The notes under the pieces were generated by a model, which saw only the letters and a program-made list of their open reading frames with translations, was not told where the DNA came from and did no database searches. From positions 6,882,001 to 6,946,000 of the forward strand of contig NZ_CP109592.1 of assembly GCF_036250675.1 (NCBI RefSeq): 64,000 nt of DNA. Reading direction: 5' to 3'. The stretch is from Streptomyces sp. NBC_01689 (GTDB taxonomy: Bacteria > Actinomycetota > Actinomycetes > Streptomycetales > Streptomycetaceae). Position 1 is the stretch's first letter. Each line of letters opens with the position of its first letter. A program made the translations under genes and the position numbers. Below, piece by piece: positions 9,867-18,683 of the stretch.

Positions 9867-10436
9867 GGTGGTGAATTCTCGCTTCCATTGAGTTCAGTGG
9901 CCGATCTGGGTGGGTCGACCGGGCCCGGCATCGATCCTTGTCCTGGCAGCGGAGAGGTGCCTGTGGTGGGGCCGGGAGGGCAATCGACAAGAGCCTACGC
10001 GGGGGAGACCGCCCCTGCGTCGTGGGGTGTTCACCCTTCCGTGGCGCGACCGCCGCCCGCCGCTCCTCCGCCCCCGGGATCCGGTGCGCGGGTGGGCGCT
10101 TCCGGTTCAGGTGTCGCGTGCGGCTCCACAGTAACTTCACCGGTCGTCCACCTGCTCCGACGGGCCCGCCGGGCCGGGGCGGATCCCGCGGGCCGGCGCG
10201 GCCCGCCCGCGCCGCGCGGTGCCGACCGGAGACGGGCACGGTCCCCGGGCGCCATCCCGCGCGCGTCCTGGAGTGCGCCGGGCGGCACACGCCCCCTGTC
10301 GCGCGACGTCTCCCGGCGCTCCCGCGGACGGACCACCACCGTCTCGGTCAAATCCGCGGGCGCGCCGGGGACTTCGGTCGCGCGGCCGGCGACGGGCCGG
10401 GCGACGCGCCGACGGAACCGCCCCGGTGACCGGCGG
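9867..10436. other. 570-bp intergenic region without a convincing gene
   Basis: Lies upstream of pepA and downstream of cobS. Open frames exist on both strands but are low-complexity Arg/Pro/Gly-rich and have no ribosome-binding site or recognisable domain. It probably contains the pepA promoter and the cobS 3' end. There is no cobalamin-riboswitch-like core that I can recognise. Confidence 0.5.
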
Positions 10437-11219
10437 TCAGCCGAGGCAGCACACCACCAGGGCCGTGGTCGCCGCCGTCTCGGCGAGGCCGCCGAAGACG
10501 TCACCCGTGACGCCGCCGAAGCGGCGCGTGCAGTGGCGCAGCAGGAGTTCGGCCGCCGCGCAGGCGGCCACCACCGCGAGCGCGGAGCGGACCAGGTCGT
10601 ACGTGCCCAGCGACGCGCCCGCGCAGGCCGCCGCGGCGACGACGGCGAGCGCCACCGGCAGGGCGGCGCGCACCGGCACGGTGCCCGCGACCGCCGCGCC
10701 GAGCCCCTCGGGACGGGCCGGGGGCACCCCGGTGCGTGCCGCCAGGGTGAGCGCGAGCCGGGCCGCGGCCGCCGAGACGACGGCCGCCAGCACACCGCGC
10801 CCCCACGAGGATCCGTAGGCCTGGAAGAGCGCGGCGACCTGGGCGAGCAGCACGAGCAACACCGTGATCACGCCGAACGGGCCGATGTCGGACTGCTTCA
10901 TGACGCGCAGCGCGTCCGGCGCGGGCTTCCCGCTGCCGAGGCCGTCCGCCGTGTCGGCGAGCCCGTCGAGATGGAGTCCGCGGGTGAGCACCGCCGGTAC
11001 GGCGACGGTGGCGACGGCCGCGAGCAGCGGGCCGGCTCCGGCCGCGAGCAGCGCCACGCCCACCAGGGCGGCGCCCGCCCCGACGGCCAGTCCGGCCACG
11101 GGGGCGCACAGCATTCCGGCGCGTGCCGCCTCGCGGTCCCAGCGGGTCACCTCGACGGGGAACACGGTCAGGGTGCCGAAGGCGAAGCGCAGGCCGTGGG
11201 GGACAGGGGTCGCGGACAC
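10437..11219 (-). CDS. cobS: Adenosylcobinamide-GDP ribazoletransferase
   Basis: Integral membrane cobalamin synthase that joins adenosylcobinamide-GDP to alpha-ribazole, the last step of nucleotide-loop assembly. It has 260 residues with many hydrophobic helices and the family landmarks FGTLTVFPV near the N-terminus and RGLHLDGLADTADGLG in the middle, where acidic residues bind metal. The GTG at 11219 is preceded by TAACCT six bases away, consistent with a leaderless mRNA. cobT and cobU-like genes lie within 7 kb, separated by unrelated membrane genes. It is divergent from the next gene, with only 74 bp between them. Confidence 0.93.
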   Translation of the reverse strand: MSATPVPHGLRFAFGTLTVFPVEVTRWDREAARAGMLCAPVAGLAVGAGAALVGVALLAAGAGPLLAAVATVAVPAVLTRGLHLDGLADTADGLGSGKPAPDALRVMKQSDIGPFGVITVLLVLLAQVAALFQAYGSSWGRGVLAAVVSAAAARLALTLAARTGVPPARPEGLGAAVAGTVPVRAALPVALAVVAAAACAGASLGTYDLVRSALAVVAACAAAELLLRHCTRRFGGVTGDVFGGLAETAATTALVVCCLG

Positions 11220-11293
11220 CGGCGCAGGTTACCCGGGAGGGCGGCGGGCGGGTACGGCGGCCGGGGGCAACAGGCATGGATAAAGTGCCCGAT

Positions 11294-12061
11294 ATGGGTC
11301 ATTGGCTGCACCGGAACATCATCGAGCCGGGGAAACTGCCCCTGTTGCTGGCGCTCGGCTCCTTCGTGCTGACCTTTGTGATCACCCGGGTCGTCGTCCG
11401 GCTCATCCGCGCGGGCAAGGGGCCGTTCGGCAACGTGAAGGCGGGCGGCCTGCACATCCACCACGTGGTCCCCGGTGTCGTCCTGACGGTGGTCGGTGGC
11501 TTCGGCGCGGTGGCCAGTGTCCGGCCGGGCCTCGGTGCCTCGGTGTTCGCCGTGGTGTTCGGGATGGGCGCGGGGCTGGTGCTGGACGAGTTCGCGCTGA
11601 TCCTGCACCTGGACGACGTGTACTGGACGGAGGAGGGCCGCAAGAGCGTCGAGGTCGTGCTGATCACGGCGGCCCTGGTCGGGCTGGTGCTCGGCGGGTT
11701 CCTGCCGTTCGGGGTCAACGACCTGAGCCAGCAGGAGCTGCAGGACCGCGGCGGCGTCATCGTCAGCGTCGCGGTGAACTTCCTCTTCGCCCTGCTCGCC
11801 CTCGGCAAGGGCAAGGCCCGGATGGCGATCTTCGGCGTGATCGTCCCGTTCCTCGCCCTGGTCGGAGCGGTCCGGCTGGCCCGGCCCGCCTCGCCCTGGG
11901 CCCGGCGCTTCTACCGCCGCAGGCCGCGGGCCCGGGCCCGGGCGATGCTGCGCGCCTACCACCACGACCGTCGCTGGGCGGGCCCGCGCCGCAGACTTCA
12001 GGACCTGATCGGCGGGAAGCCGGATCCGCTGCCCGTGCGGCTGCCGCCCGGACGCCGGTGA
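11294..12061 (+). CDS. Conserved actinobacterial integral membrane protein
   Basis: A 255-residue multi-helix membrane protein of unknown function. It has a hydrophobic first segment (about residues 11-30), a conserved-looking histidine cluster HIHHVVPG, a short acidic loop (LDDVYWTEEGRK) and further hydrophobic segments, then a very basic cytosolic tail rich in Arg. I chose the ATG at 11294 because TAAAGT sits exactly seven bases upstream, the pattern of leaderless starts; an in-frame ATG at 11276 would lie upstream of that box. Its 3' end overlaps the convergent neighbour by 64 bp. The His motif could bind metal, but this is speculation. Confidence 0.75.
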   Translation: MGHWLHRNIIEPGKLPLLLALGSFVLTFVITRVVVRLIRAGKGPFGNVKAGGLHIHHVVPGVVLTVVGGFGAVASVRPGLGASVFAVVFGMGAGLVLDEFALILHLDDVYWTEEGRKSVEVVLITAALVGLVLGGFLPFGVNDLSQQELQDRGGVIVSVAVNFLFALLALGKGKARMAIFGVIVPFLALVGAVRLARPASPWARRFYRRRPRARARAMLRAYHHDRRWAGPRRRLQDLIGGKPDPLPVRLPPGRR

Positions 12062-12723
12062 CGCCGCCGCCGGCAACGAGGACGACGCAGCGCGGAGATC
12101 CCGCAGAGCACGAGGGCCACGGCGAGCGCGGCGATGTGCTCCCGTCCCGCGAGGTTCCCCTTGACCGTCACCTCGACCGCCATCGCCACGATCACCACCG
12201 CGGCCGTACCGTACGCGCGATAGCGCCAGGCCACGAAGACGGCGAGACCGACCACGGCCGCGGACGGCCCGGTGTCCACGACCCGGGCGTCCGCCGCGGG
12301 CAGCCCCAGCGGGTGGCCGGGGCCGAGCGCGACCGCGATACGCGCGTAGAGCGTGCCGGCCAGCGTGGCGGCGTACGCGATGAGGAGCATCCGCCACCAG
12401 CCGAGGCAGATCTCGGCGATCCCGAACACCACCAGGATCTGGATCAGCGCCCCCCAAACCGGCAGGTCCAGTGCGGGTACGAAGAGGGAGAGCGGGGTGC
12501 GCAGCAGGGCGAGCCCGAGGGGTTCGTCGGCCTGTACGGAGCCGATGTCCTGGACGAACCGGTAGCCCCAGGACCGGTTCTGCACGAACTGCAGGAGGCC
12601 CGTCAGGAGAACGGCCCCGAGGGTCACGGGAACGGCTCGCAGACGTCGTGCCTCCAGGCCCCGGCGCACGGTGACGAGGAGCGGTCCCCATTCCGTGCGG
12701 GCCAGACGGGCGAGCGTGTTCAT
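11998..12723 (-). CDS. Multi-pass membrane protein coupled to a DUF2156 lysyltransferase-like gene
   Basis: A 241-residue membrane protein with about five or six hydrophobic segments, including ALIQILVVFGIAEICLGW, and a basic, disordered C-terminus. The overall layout (helix, conserved WG/W loop, GLAVFVAW) resembles rhomboid-like folds, but no catalytic GxSG is present. Its ATG overlaps the stop of the upstream DUF2156 gene by four bases (ATGA), so the two are translationally coupled and probably work together. The 3' end runs 64 bp into the convergent gene. The function is unknown; a role in lipid modification or envelope homeostasis is inferred from the partner. Confidence 0.75.
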   Translation of the reverse strand: MNTLARLARTEWGPLLVTVRRGLEARRLRAVPVTLGAVLLTGLLQFVQNRSWGYRFVQDIGSVQADEPLGLALLRTPLSLFVPALDLPVWGALIQILVVFGIAEICLGWWRMLLIAYAATLAGTLYARIAVALGPGHPLGLPAADARVVDTGPSAAVVGLAVFVAWRYRAYGTAAVVIVAMAVEVTVKGNLAGREHIAALAVALVLCGISALRRPRCRRRRHRRPGGSRTGSGSGFPPIRS

Positions 12724-14516
12724 CTATGCGACTCGAGGTGCTTGCGGTGCAGCCACTTCGGCAGGCCGGGAGCCTCCAGGAACCCTTCCGCGCGGGCGGA
12801 CGCGACGCCGATGCGCAGCAGGTCCGCGCTCTTCTCGAAGAGCAGGAACCGGGGTTCCCAGATCGGCCGGTACTTGGCGTTGGCGCGGTAGAGCGATTCG
12901 ATCTGCCACCAGCGCGAGAAGAAACTGAGCAGGGAACGCCACAGTCGCAGCACCGGCCCCGCGCCCAGCCGGGCGCCGCGCTCGAAGACGGACCGGAACA
13001 TGGCGAAGTTGAGCGAGACCTGCGTGATCCCGATGTCCTTGGCGCGGCGCAGGAGTTCGATCACCATGAACTCCATCAGCCCGTTCTCGGAGTCGCGGTC
13101 GCGTCGCATGAGGTCGAGGGAGAGCCCTCGCGGGCCCCACGGCACGAAGGACAGCAAGGCCCTCAACTCGCCTTCCCCGTCCGTGCATTCGAGCATCACG
13201 CACTGTCCGTCGTCGGGGTCGCCGAGCCGTCCGAGCGCCATGCTGAACCCGCGTTCGGTGGCGCCGTCGCGCCAGTCGTCGGCGCGCTCCAGGAGGTGGG
13301 CCATCTCCGCGGCCGGGATGTCGTCGTGGCGCCGGATGCGTACCCGGTACCCGGCACGCGCCACCCGGTTGTAGGCCTGCCGGACGGTGCGCATGGCCCG
13401 TCCCTCGAGGGTGAACTCGGCGGTCTCCACGATGGCTTCGTCGCCCAGTTCCAGGGCGTCGAGGCCGTGCCGGGAGTAGACGGTCCCGGCCTCCTCGCTC
13501 GCGCCCATCACCGCGGGGATCCAGCCGTGCGCGCGGGCCTCGGCGAGCCAGGGCTCGATGGCGCCGGGCCACGCCTCCGGATCGCCCAGCGGGTCGCCGG
13601 AGGCCAGCGAGACCCCGCCGACGACCCGGTACGCCACCGCCGCCTTGCCGGTCGGCGACCAGACCACGCTCTTCTCCCGGCGCAGCGCGAAGTAGCCCAG
13701 CGAGTCCCGGTCGCCGTTCTTGTCGAGCAGGACCCGCAGCCGCTTCTCGTCGTCCTCGGTGAGCGGGTCGACGGCGCGGCGGGAACGGAAGGCCGCGTAG
13801 AAGACGGCGAGGACCAGCAGGGTGCTGAGCACGTTGATGGTGACGTTGACCCAGTTGGCGATCGCCAGCCCGTGGAAGCGGGAGTCGTCGGCGGCGACCG
13901 AGACCAGCCGCAGGGTGCCGTAGCGCCAGCGTTCGGAGAAGGCGGAACGGGTCGCGTCCGGCGCGCTGTTGGTGACCGTCACCAGCAGTGCCGCGAGCAG
14001 GGAGCAGACGAGCAGGCCGCCGGTGGCGACGGCCGCGGCGAGCTTCGGGTTCGAGCGGTCGCCCTTGGCGTAGAACTCGCGGCGGCCCACGACGAGCGAG
14101 GCGACGAACGCCGAGGTCAGGGCCAGCGAGATCCAGTTCTGGGCGGACCGGCGGATCTCCGGGAAGGCCATCGCGACGGCGAACAGCAGCAGGAAGAGAC
14201 CGCTCAGGACGAAGTTCAGGATCCAGGCGGCCCGCTTGCGCCGGCGCATGGTGACGGCGAGGAACATCGTGAACACACCCGAGGCGAACCCCGCCGTCAG
14301 CAGGTACGGGGTGAAGAGGTTCTCGGTGTTGTGGCGCCGCACGTCCTGACCGAGCGTCACCCAGGCGGCGCTCAGGAAGTTGATGAACGTGACCGCTCGC
14401 AGGTACCAGACGGTGAAGCCGGCGGCTCTGCGCGAGGCGCGGGTGGACCCGCGGTCCCCTTCGCCCCGACGGACCGGGGTCCGCACCTGTTCGACGGCAA
14501 TTCGGACATCTCCCAT
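12720..14516 (-). CDS. MprF/LysX-like membrane protein with DUF2156 acyl-transferase domain
   Basis: A 598-residue protein. Residues from about 38 to 270 contain several transmembrane helices; the C-terminal half is a cytosolic GNAT-fold DUF2156 domain (SGDPLGDPEAWP, followed further on by VSLNFAMFRSVFERG and a closing YRANAKYRPIWEPRF). This is the layout of phosphatidylglycerol lysyltransferases, which use aminoacyl-tRNA to modify membrane lipids and lower surface charge. The N-terminal membrane part is shorter than the MprF flippase, so the exact substrate is uncertain. The ATG at 14516 has TATCAT eight bases upstream and no ribosome-binding site, suggesting a leaderless mRNA. It is coupled to the next membrane gene by an ATGA overlap. 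Confidence 0.85.
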   Translation of the reverse strand: MGDVRIAVEQVRTPVRRGEGDRGSTRASRRAAGFTVWYLRAVTFINFLSAAWVTLGQDVRRHNTENLFTPYLLTAGFASGVFTMFLAVTMRRRKRAAWILNFVLSGLFLLLFAVAMAFPEIRRSAQNWISLALTSAFVASLVVGRREFYAKGDRSNPKLAAAVATGGLLVCSLLAALLVTVTNSAPDATRSAFSERWRYGTLRLVSVAADDSRFHGLAIANWVNVTINVLSTLLVLAVFYAAFRSRRAVDPLTEDDEKRLRVLLDKNGDRDSLGYFALRREKSVVWSPTGKAAVAYRVVGGVSLASGDPLGDPEAWPGAIEPWLAEARAHGWIPAVMGASEEAGTVYSRHGLDALELGDEAIVETAEFTLEGRAMRTVRQAYNRVARAGYRVRIRRHDDIPAAEMAHLLERADDWRDGATERGFSMALGRLGDPDDGQCVMLECTDGEGELRALLSFVPWGPRGLSLDLMRRDRDSENGLMEFMVIELLRRAKDIGITQVSLNFAMFRSVFERGARLGAGPVLRLWRSLLSFFSRWWQIESLYRANAKYRPIWEPRFLLFEKSADLLRIGVASARAEGFLEAPGLPKWLHRKHLESHR

Positions 14517-14713
14517 AATGCGCGATGATATGGGGCACTGTGCTCCGCGTGGAGGAAGGGCGGGGCGCGGTTCCCTGCGGGGCCGGGAGAGGCGGGGGCG
14601 GTGGGGTGGTGGGGCCCGGGTGCGGGCCGGCGGGGCCCGGCCGCGCGGCTCCCCGGGCCCCTCAGGGGTGGTGGGGCCGGGCGGTCGGCGGTTCGTGGCG
14701 GATCGCGCGGACT

Positions 14714-14737
14714 CCCGCGCCTCTCGGGAGGCGCGGG
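14714..14737 (-). terminator. Terminator downstream of cobT
   Basis: Perfect 10-bp arms CCCGCGCCTC and GAGGCGCGGG with loop TCGG, 44 bp past the cobT stop. The rest of 14517-14780 is G-rich and without a gene. Confidence 0.75.
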
Positions 14738-14780
14738 TGGCCGGGCGGGGGACCCGGTCGGGGCGTGGTGCCCCTGAGGG

Positions 14781-15866
14781 TCACTCGTCGTCGGCGGCGG
14801 GGGCCGGGTCGGCGGTGGGGGCGGGACGTACGGGGAGCTCCGCGGCGAGCGCGGCCGCCGCCTGGACGAGGGGCAGGGCAAGGAGCGCGCCCGCGCCCTC
14901 GCCGACCGTGACCCCGTGGTCGAGGAGCGGTTCGAGCGCCATCCGGTCCAGCGCCTTCGCCTGGGCCGGCTCCCCGCTGCTCTGTCCGGCCAGCCACCAG
15001 TCCGGCGCCCGGAAGGCGACCCGCTGCCCGACCAGGGCGCACGCGGCCGAGACGACCCCGTCGAGAACGACCGGCATCTTCCGCACCGCGCTCTGCAGCA
15101 GGAACCCGGTCATCGCGGCGAGATCCGCCCCGCCGACCACGGCGAGCAGCTGCAGCTGATCCCCGAGCACGGGCCGGGCCCGCCGCAACGCGTCCCGCAC
15201 CGCGGCGCACTTGCGCATCCACGCGAGGTCGTCGATGGCCTGTCCGCCCCGCCCGGTGACGACGGACGCGTCGGTCCCGCACAGGGCCGCGACCAGCACG
15301 GCCGCCGCGGTCGTCCCGCCGACGCTCACGTCGCCGAGCACCACCAGGTCCGTACCGGAGTCCGCCTCCTCGTCCGCGACGGCGACACCCGCCCGGAACG
15401 CCGCCTCGGCCTCCTCCGTGCTCAGCGCGTCCTCGACGTCGATCCGCCCCGAACCGCGCCGCACCCGGTGCCGTACGACCTCGGCGGGCAGCTCCGCGGG
15501 GTCGCAGTCCAGCGCCATGTCGACCACCCGGACCGGGACACCGAGCCGGCGGGCCAGCACCGCGGCCGGACTCGCGCCCTCCAGCACCGCCCGCACCAAC
15601 CGGTCCGCGGTGCCCGCGGGCCGCGCGGACACGCCGAGTCCGGCGATTCCGTGGTCGCCAGCGAACAGCACCGCGCGCGGACGCTCGATCGGCCGCACGG
15701 GCACCGAGCCCTGCGCCGCGGCCAGCCACTCGCCCAGGTCGTCCAGGCGGCCCAGGGCCCCGGGCGGCACGATCTGGCGCTCCCGGCGCGCCTCGGCGTC
15801 GCGGCGCACCCCGCCGTCCGGGCGCTCGATCAGATCGGTGAAGTCGTCGAGATTAAGCGAGCTCAT
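14781..15866 (-). CDS. cobT: Nicotinate-nucleotide-dimethylbenzimidazole phosphoribosyltransferase
   Basis: Makes alpha-ribazole phosphate for the lower ligand of cobamides. The 361 residues match the family. Recognisable parts are the early ALGRLDDLGEW segment, the glycine-rich FAGDHGIAGLGVS, the DVSVGGTTAAA stretch and the C-terminal catalytic-glutamate segment GEGAGALLALPL. The ATG at 15866 is chosen because TACTGT lies seven bases upstream, a leaderless arrangement; the open frame continues to 16163 as low-complexity sequence. It is separated from cobS by a lysyltransferase-like pair, and cobU lies beyond the methyltransferase gene. Confidence 0.93.
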   Translation of the reverse strand: MSSLNLDDFTDLIERPDGGVRRDAEARRERQIVPPGALGRLDDLGEWLAAAQGSVPVRPIERPRAVLFAGDHGIAGLGVSARPAGTADRLVRAVLEGASPAAVLARRLGVPVRVVDMALDCDPAELPAEVVRHRVRRGSGRIDVEDALSTEEAEAAFRAGVAVADEEADSGTDLVVLGDVSVGGTTAAAVLVAALCGTDASVVTGRGGQAIDDLAWMRKCAAVRDALRRARPVLGDQLQLLAVVGGADLAAMTGFLLQSAVRKMPVVLDGVVSAACALVGQRVAFRAPDWWLAGQSSGEPAQAKALDRMALEPLLDHGVTVGEGAGALLALPLVQAAAALAAELPVRPAPTADPAPAADDE

Positions 15867-16018
15867 TCGCCGAACAGTACCGGCAGCGATCGAACACGTC
15901 CGAGCCACGTCGTTGCGCCCCGGAACGTCATCTGATCCGTACCTTTTGTATCGGATTGCCCTACACCTGGTCCGCCGCCCATCGCCTTGTCGCCCCGCCG
16001 CCCCTCCCAGGAGCGCCC

Positions 16019-17083
16019 ATGCCCCCCACGCCGTCCCCGACCGACGACCGACGCGCCGCCTACGCGGCCGAACTCGCCCGGGGCACCGACCGGTTCCACG
16101 AACCGCGCCGGGAGGACTGCCCCTGGTGCGGCTCGGACCGGCTGCGCACCCGGCTGCGCACACCGGACCTCGCCCAGCGCAAACCCGGCACGTTCGTCGT
16201 CGACGAGTGCGGGGACTGCGCCCACGCCTTCCAGAACCCCCGGCTCACCGCGGAGGGACTGGCCTTCTACCACCGGGACTTCCACGAGACGCCCGACGGC
16301 CTCGCCGACCGGCTCCTCGGCGCCCGCGGCAGCAGCGGCCGGCACCGCGCGGCCGCCCGCGCCCTCCTGCCGTACGCGGAACCGGAGAGCTGGCTGGACG
16401 TCGGCACCGGACACGGGTACTTCCCGGCCGCCGCCAAGGAGGTCCACCCGTACACCTCCTTCGACGGGCTCGACCCCACCCGGCGCGTCGAGAAGGCCAG
16501 GGCGGCCGGGCGGATCGAGGAGGCCCACCGCGGCCGGCTCGTCGACCCCCGGATCACCGGCAGGCTGCGCGCCCGGTACGACGTCGTCAGCATGTTCCAC
16601 CATCTGGAGCACACCCCCGACCCGCGCGAGGAACTGCGCGCCGCCCTGGTGACGCTGCGGCCCGGCGGCCACCTCCTTGTCGAAGTCCCCGACCCCGACT
16701 GCGCGTTCGGCGCGCTGCTGGGCAAGTGGTGGGTGTCGCACGGCCAGCCGCGCCATCTCCACCTCATGCCGCTGCCCAACCTGCTGGCCGAACTGGAGTC
16801 CCAGGGCTGCGAGATCGTCGCGACGGACCGCCGCGCACCGCACATCCCCTACGACCTCGCGGGCGCCCTCGCGCTCGCCCTCGGCCGGATCCTGCCCGAC
16901 CTCGACGCCCCCTGGCGCCCGGCGCCGCCGAGCTCCCCGCGGCGCAGGCTGCACGCCGTCCTGACCGGGGTGACGGCTCCGCTGCTCGCCTCGGCCTCCG
17001 CCCTGGACCACACCTTCGCCCCGCTCCTGCGGCGCACCCGCTTCTCGAACGCGTACCGGATCATCGCCCGCCGCCGGCCATGA
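16019..17083 (+). CDS. Class I SAM methyltransferase with N-terminal zinc ribbon
   Basis: A 354-residue protein. Four cysteines in two pairs (C34/C37 in CPWC, C64/C67 in CGDC) form a likely zinc ribbon, a layout common in methyltransferases acting on sugars or secondary-metabolite intermediates. The SAM-binding glycine loop WLDVGTGHGYFP is near residue 125 and the post-motif YDVVSMFHHLEHTPDP follows. The ATG at 16019 has AGGAG at a good distance. It is transcribed against cobT upstream and converges with the cobU-like gene with 19 bp between stops. The substrate is unknown, and I see no partner genes suggesting one. Confidence 0.85.
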   Translation: MPPTPSPTDDRRAAYAAELARGTDRFHEPRREDCPWCGSDRLRTRLRTPDLAQRKPGTFVVDECGDCAHAFQNPRLTAEGLAFYHRDFHETPDGLADRLLGARGSSGRHRAAARALLPYAEPESWLDVGTGHGYFPAAAKEVHPYTSFDGLDPTRRVEKARAAGRIEEAHRGRLVDPRITGRLRARYDVVSMFHHLEHTPDPREELRAALVTLRPGGHLLVEVPDPDCAFGALLGKWWVSHGQPRHLHLMPLPNLLAELESQGCEIVATDRRAPHIPYDLAGALALALGRILPDLDAPWRPAPPSSPRRRLHAVLTGVTAPLLASASALDHTFAPLLRRTRFSNAYRIIARRRP

Positions 17084-17102
17084 GCCGGGGGCGCCACGGC
17101 GA

Positions 17103-18302
17103 TCAGCCCCGCAGCACCAGGGCCTGCCCCGCCACCACCAGCAGCAGGTGCTCGCACTCCGCCCCGAACCCGGCGTTCAGACGCCCGAGTTCGTCGCGGT
17201 AGCGGCGGCCGGAAGCGGTGGCCGGGACGATCCCGGAGCCGACCTCGTTGGAGACGGCGACCAGGGTGCGGCGGGTCGCGCGGACGGCGGCGGTGAGCTC
17301 CTCCACGCGGGCGCGCAGCGCGCGTTCGCCGCCACCGGCCCACTCCGCGTCGTCCCAGGCGTTCACGGAGTCCATCGCGTCCGTCAGCCACAGCGACAGA
17401 CAGTCGACGAGCAGCGGCGGCCCCTCCTCCGCCAGCAGGGGCACGAGGTCGCAGGTCTCCGTGGTGCGCCAGGAACCGGGGCGCCGCTCGCGGTGCGCGC
17501 TCACCCGGGACGCCCACTCGGTGTCCCCGCCGCGGGTGCCGCCCGTCGCCACGTACAGCACGTCCGGGAAGGACTCCAGCCGGCGTTCCGCCTCGACGGA
17601 CTTGCCGGAGCGCGCGCCGCCGAGCACCAGGGTGCGCCGCGGCACGTCGGGGACGTCCTCGTACACGCCGACGTCCAGCGTCGTCCCGTCCGGCACCGCG
17701 CGGGCGCCCGCCGCCGCGAGCCGCCGCCGCAGTTCGGGGCCCGGCGGCACCTCGTGGTCGAGGTGCACCGCGATCACGTCCGTCGTCGGCCCGACGGCCC
17801 CCACCGCCCGCAGCTTCGCCAGCGCGTCCGGCCGGCCCACCACGTCGAGGGCCACCATGGCGTACGGGGCGCCGCCGTCGTCGAGTCCGGCGGGGGCCGC
17901 GCCCGGCGGCAGGTACAGCAGCCGCTGTCCGTCCGGGCCGGTCACCGCGTACCCCGTGCCCGGGGCGTCCATCGGCACCGCCCGCACCCGGTGCCCGGTC
18001 AGCAGGGTCAACTCGCTGCCGTCCGGAACCCGCACCGGCTGCGGCAGCCCCGCCGGCACCTCGACCGCGGGCCCGTCGTGCGGATGGGAGAGCAGCACCT
18101 GCCGCACGCCGCCGAGCGTGTGCCCGGCGCGCGCGGCCGCGAACGCCGCGCCCGGTGTCAGGTCGAGCAGCAGGGTGCCGTCCACGAGCAGCGCGGTGGC
18201 CGCCCGCGCGTCCTCGCCGAGCGCGTTCGCGCAGGACGAGCAGGGGCAGGAGGGGCGGGGGAGGCCCTCGGGGGCACCGGTGCCGAGCAGAGTCAGTTCC
18301 AC
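17103..18302 (-). CDS. cobU: Metallo-beta-lactamase-like domain fused to adenosylcobinamide kinase/guanylyltransferase
   Basis: A 399-residue fusion. Residues 1-220 resemble the PhnP-like beta-lactamase fold: GTGAPEGLPRPSCPCSSC at the start and SHPHDG where the HxHxDH metal motif should be, so that site looks degenerate. Residues from about 226 are CobU, with the P-loop GGARSGKS followed by the family's VDCLSLWL and SNEVGSGIVP. CobU phosphorylates adenosylcobinamide and transfers GMP, feeding cobS. The start is GTG at 18302, without a clear ribosome-binding site. The fusion may tie an upstream phosphoester reaction or a regulatory domain to nucleotide-loop assembly; the first domain's activity is unknown. 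Confidence 0.88.
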   Translation of the reverse strand: MELTLLGTGAPEGLPRPSCPCSSCANALGEDARAATALLVDGTLLLDLTPGAAFAAARAGHTLGGVRQVLLSHPHDGPAVEVPAGLPQPVRVPDGSELTLLTGHRVRAVPMDAPGTGYAVTGPDGQRLLYLPPGAAPAGLDDGGAPYAMVALDVVGRPDALAKLRAVGAVGPTTDVIAVHLDHEVPPGPELRRRLAAAGARAVPDGTTLDVGVYEDVPDVPRRTLVLGGARSGKSVEAERRLESFPDVLYVATGGTRGGDTEWASRVSAHRERRPGSWRTTETCDLVPLLAEEGPPLLVDCLSLWLTDAMDSVNAWDDAEWAGGGERALRARVEELTAAVRATRRTLVAVSNEVGSGIVPATASGRRYRDELGRLNAGFGAECEHLLLVVAGQALVLRG

Positions 18303-18415
18303 GGGGATGATTTTTCCGTGTCCCCGCAGGTCTTGCGCGCCCGGCTAGGCTTCGGACGGGAGCCGGATCTTGTCGGGCTCCCGCTGTGCAGTGTGCTCAT
18401 ACCTGGGAGGCGTAC

Positions 18416-18628
18416 ATGGCGGCATGGACGTGGCGGTTCGAGAAGTCCGACGGGACAGAGGTCCAACCCGCGGTGGAGCCCGAGGAGTTCACCACGCAGG
18501 GGGACGCGGAGTCCTGGATCGGCGAGGTGTGGAAGGACCTCCTGGCGGGCGGGGCCGACCAGGTGTTCCTCTTCGAGGACAGCACGCAGATCTACGGGCC
18601 GATGAGCCTGCACGCCGAGCCCGAGTAG
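18416..18628 (+). CDS. Small acidic conserved hypothetical protein
   Basis: A 70-residue acidic soluble protein (starts MAAWTWRFEKSDG, ends LHAEPE). GGGAGG sits five bases before the ATG, so translation is well supported. Codon use is typical of neighbours. No domain, membrane segment or cysteine is present. It is divergent from the cobU fusion and convergent with the next methyltransferase, sharing a bidirectional hairpin. Function unknown. Confidence 0.8.
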   Translation: MAAWTWRFEKSDGTEVQPAVEPEEFTTQGDAESWIGEVWKDLLAGGADQVFLFEDSTQIYGPMSLHAEPE

Positions 18629-18636
18629 GCCGGTAG

Positions 18637-18673
18637 GGGTCGCCGGGGCCACCGGAACCGGCTCCGGCGACCC
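18637..18673. terminator. Bidirectional terminator between convergent genes
   Basis: Perfect 10-bp arms GGGTCGCCGG and CCGGCGACCC with a 17-base loop, in the 55-bp gap between the small acidic protein gene and the methyltransferase stop. Confidence 0.75.
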
Positions 18674-18683
18674 GGCCGCGCCC

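Noticed and set aside
9938..10429. Possible 163-residue gene in the pepA-cobS gap
   Set aside because: Arg/Pro/Gly-rich translation without start signals or domains, matching random GC-rich frames.
9867..11293. Cobalamin riboswitch near cobS
   Set aside because: No B12-box-like core or matching arrangement is seen, and cobS appears to start leaderless.
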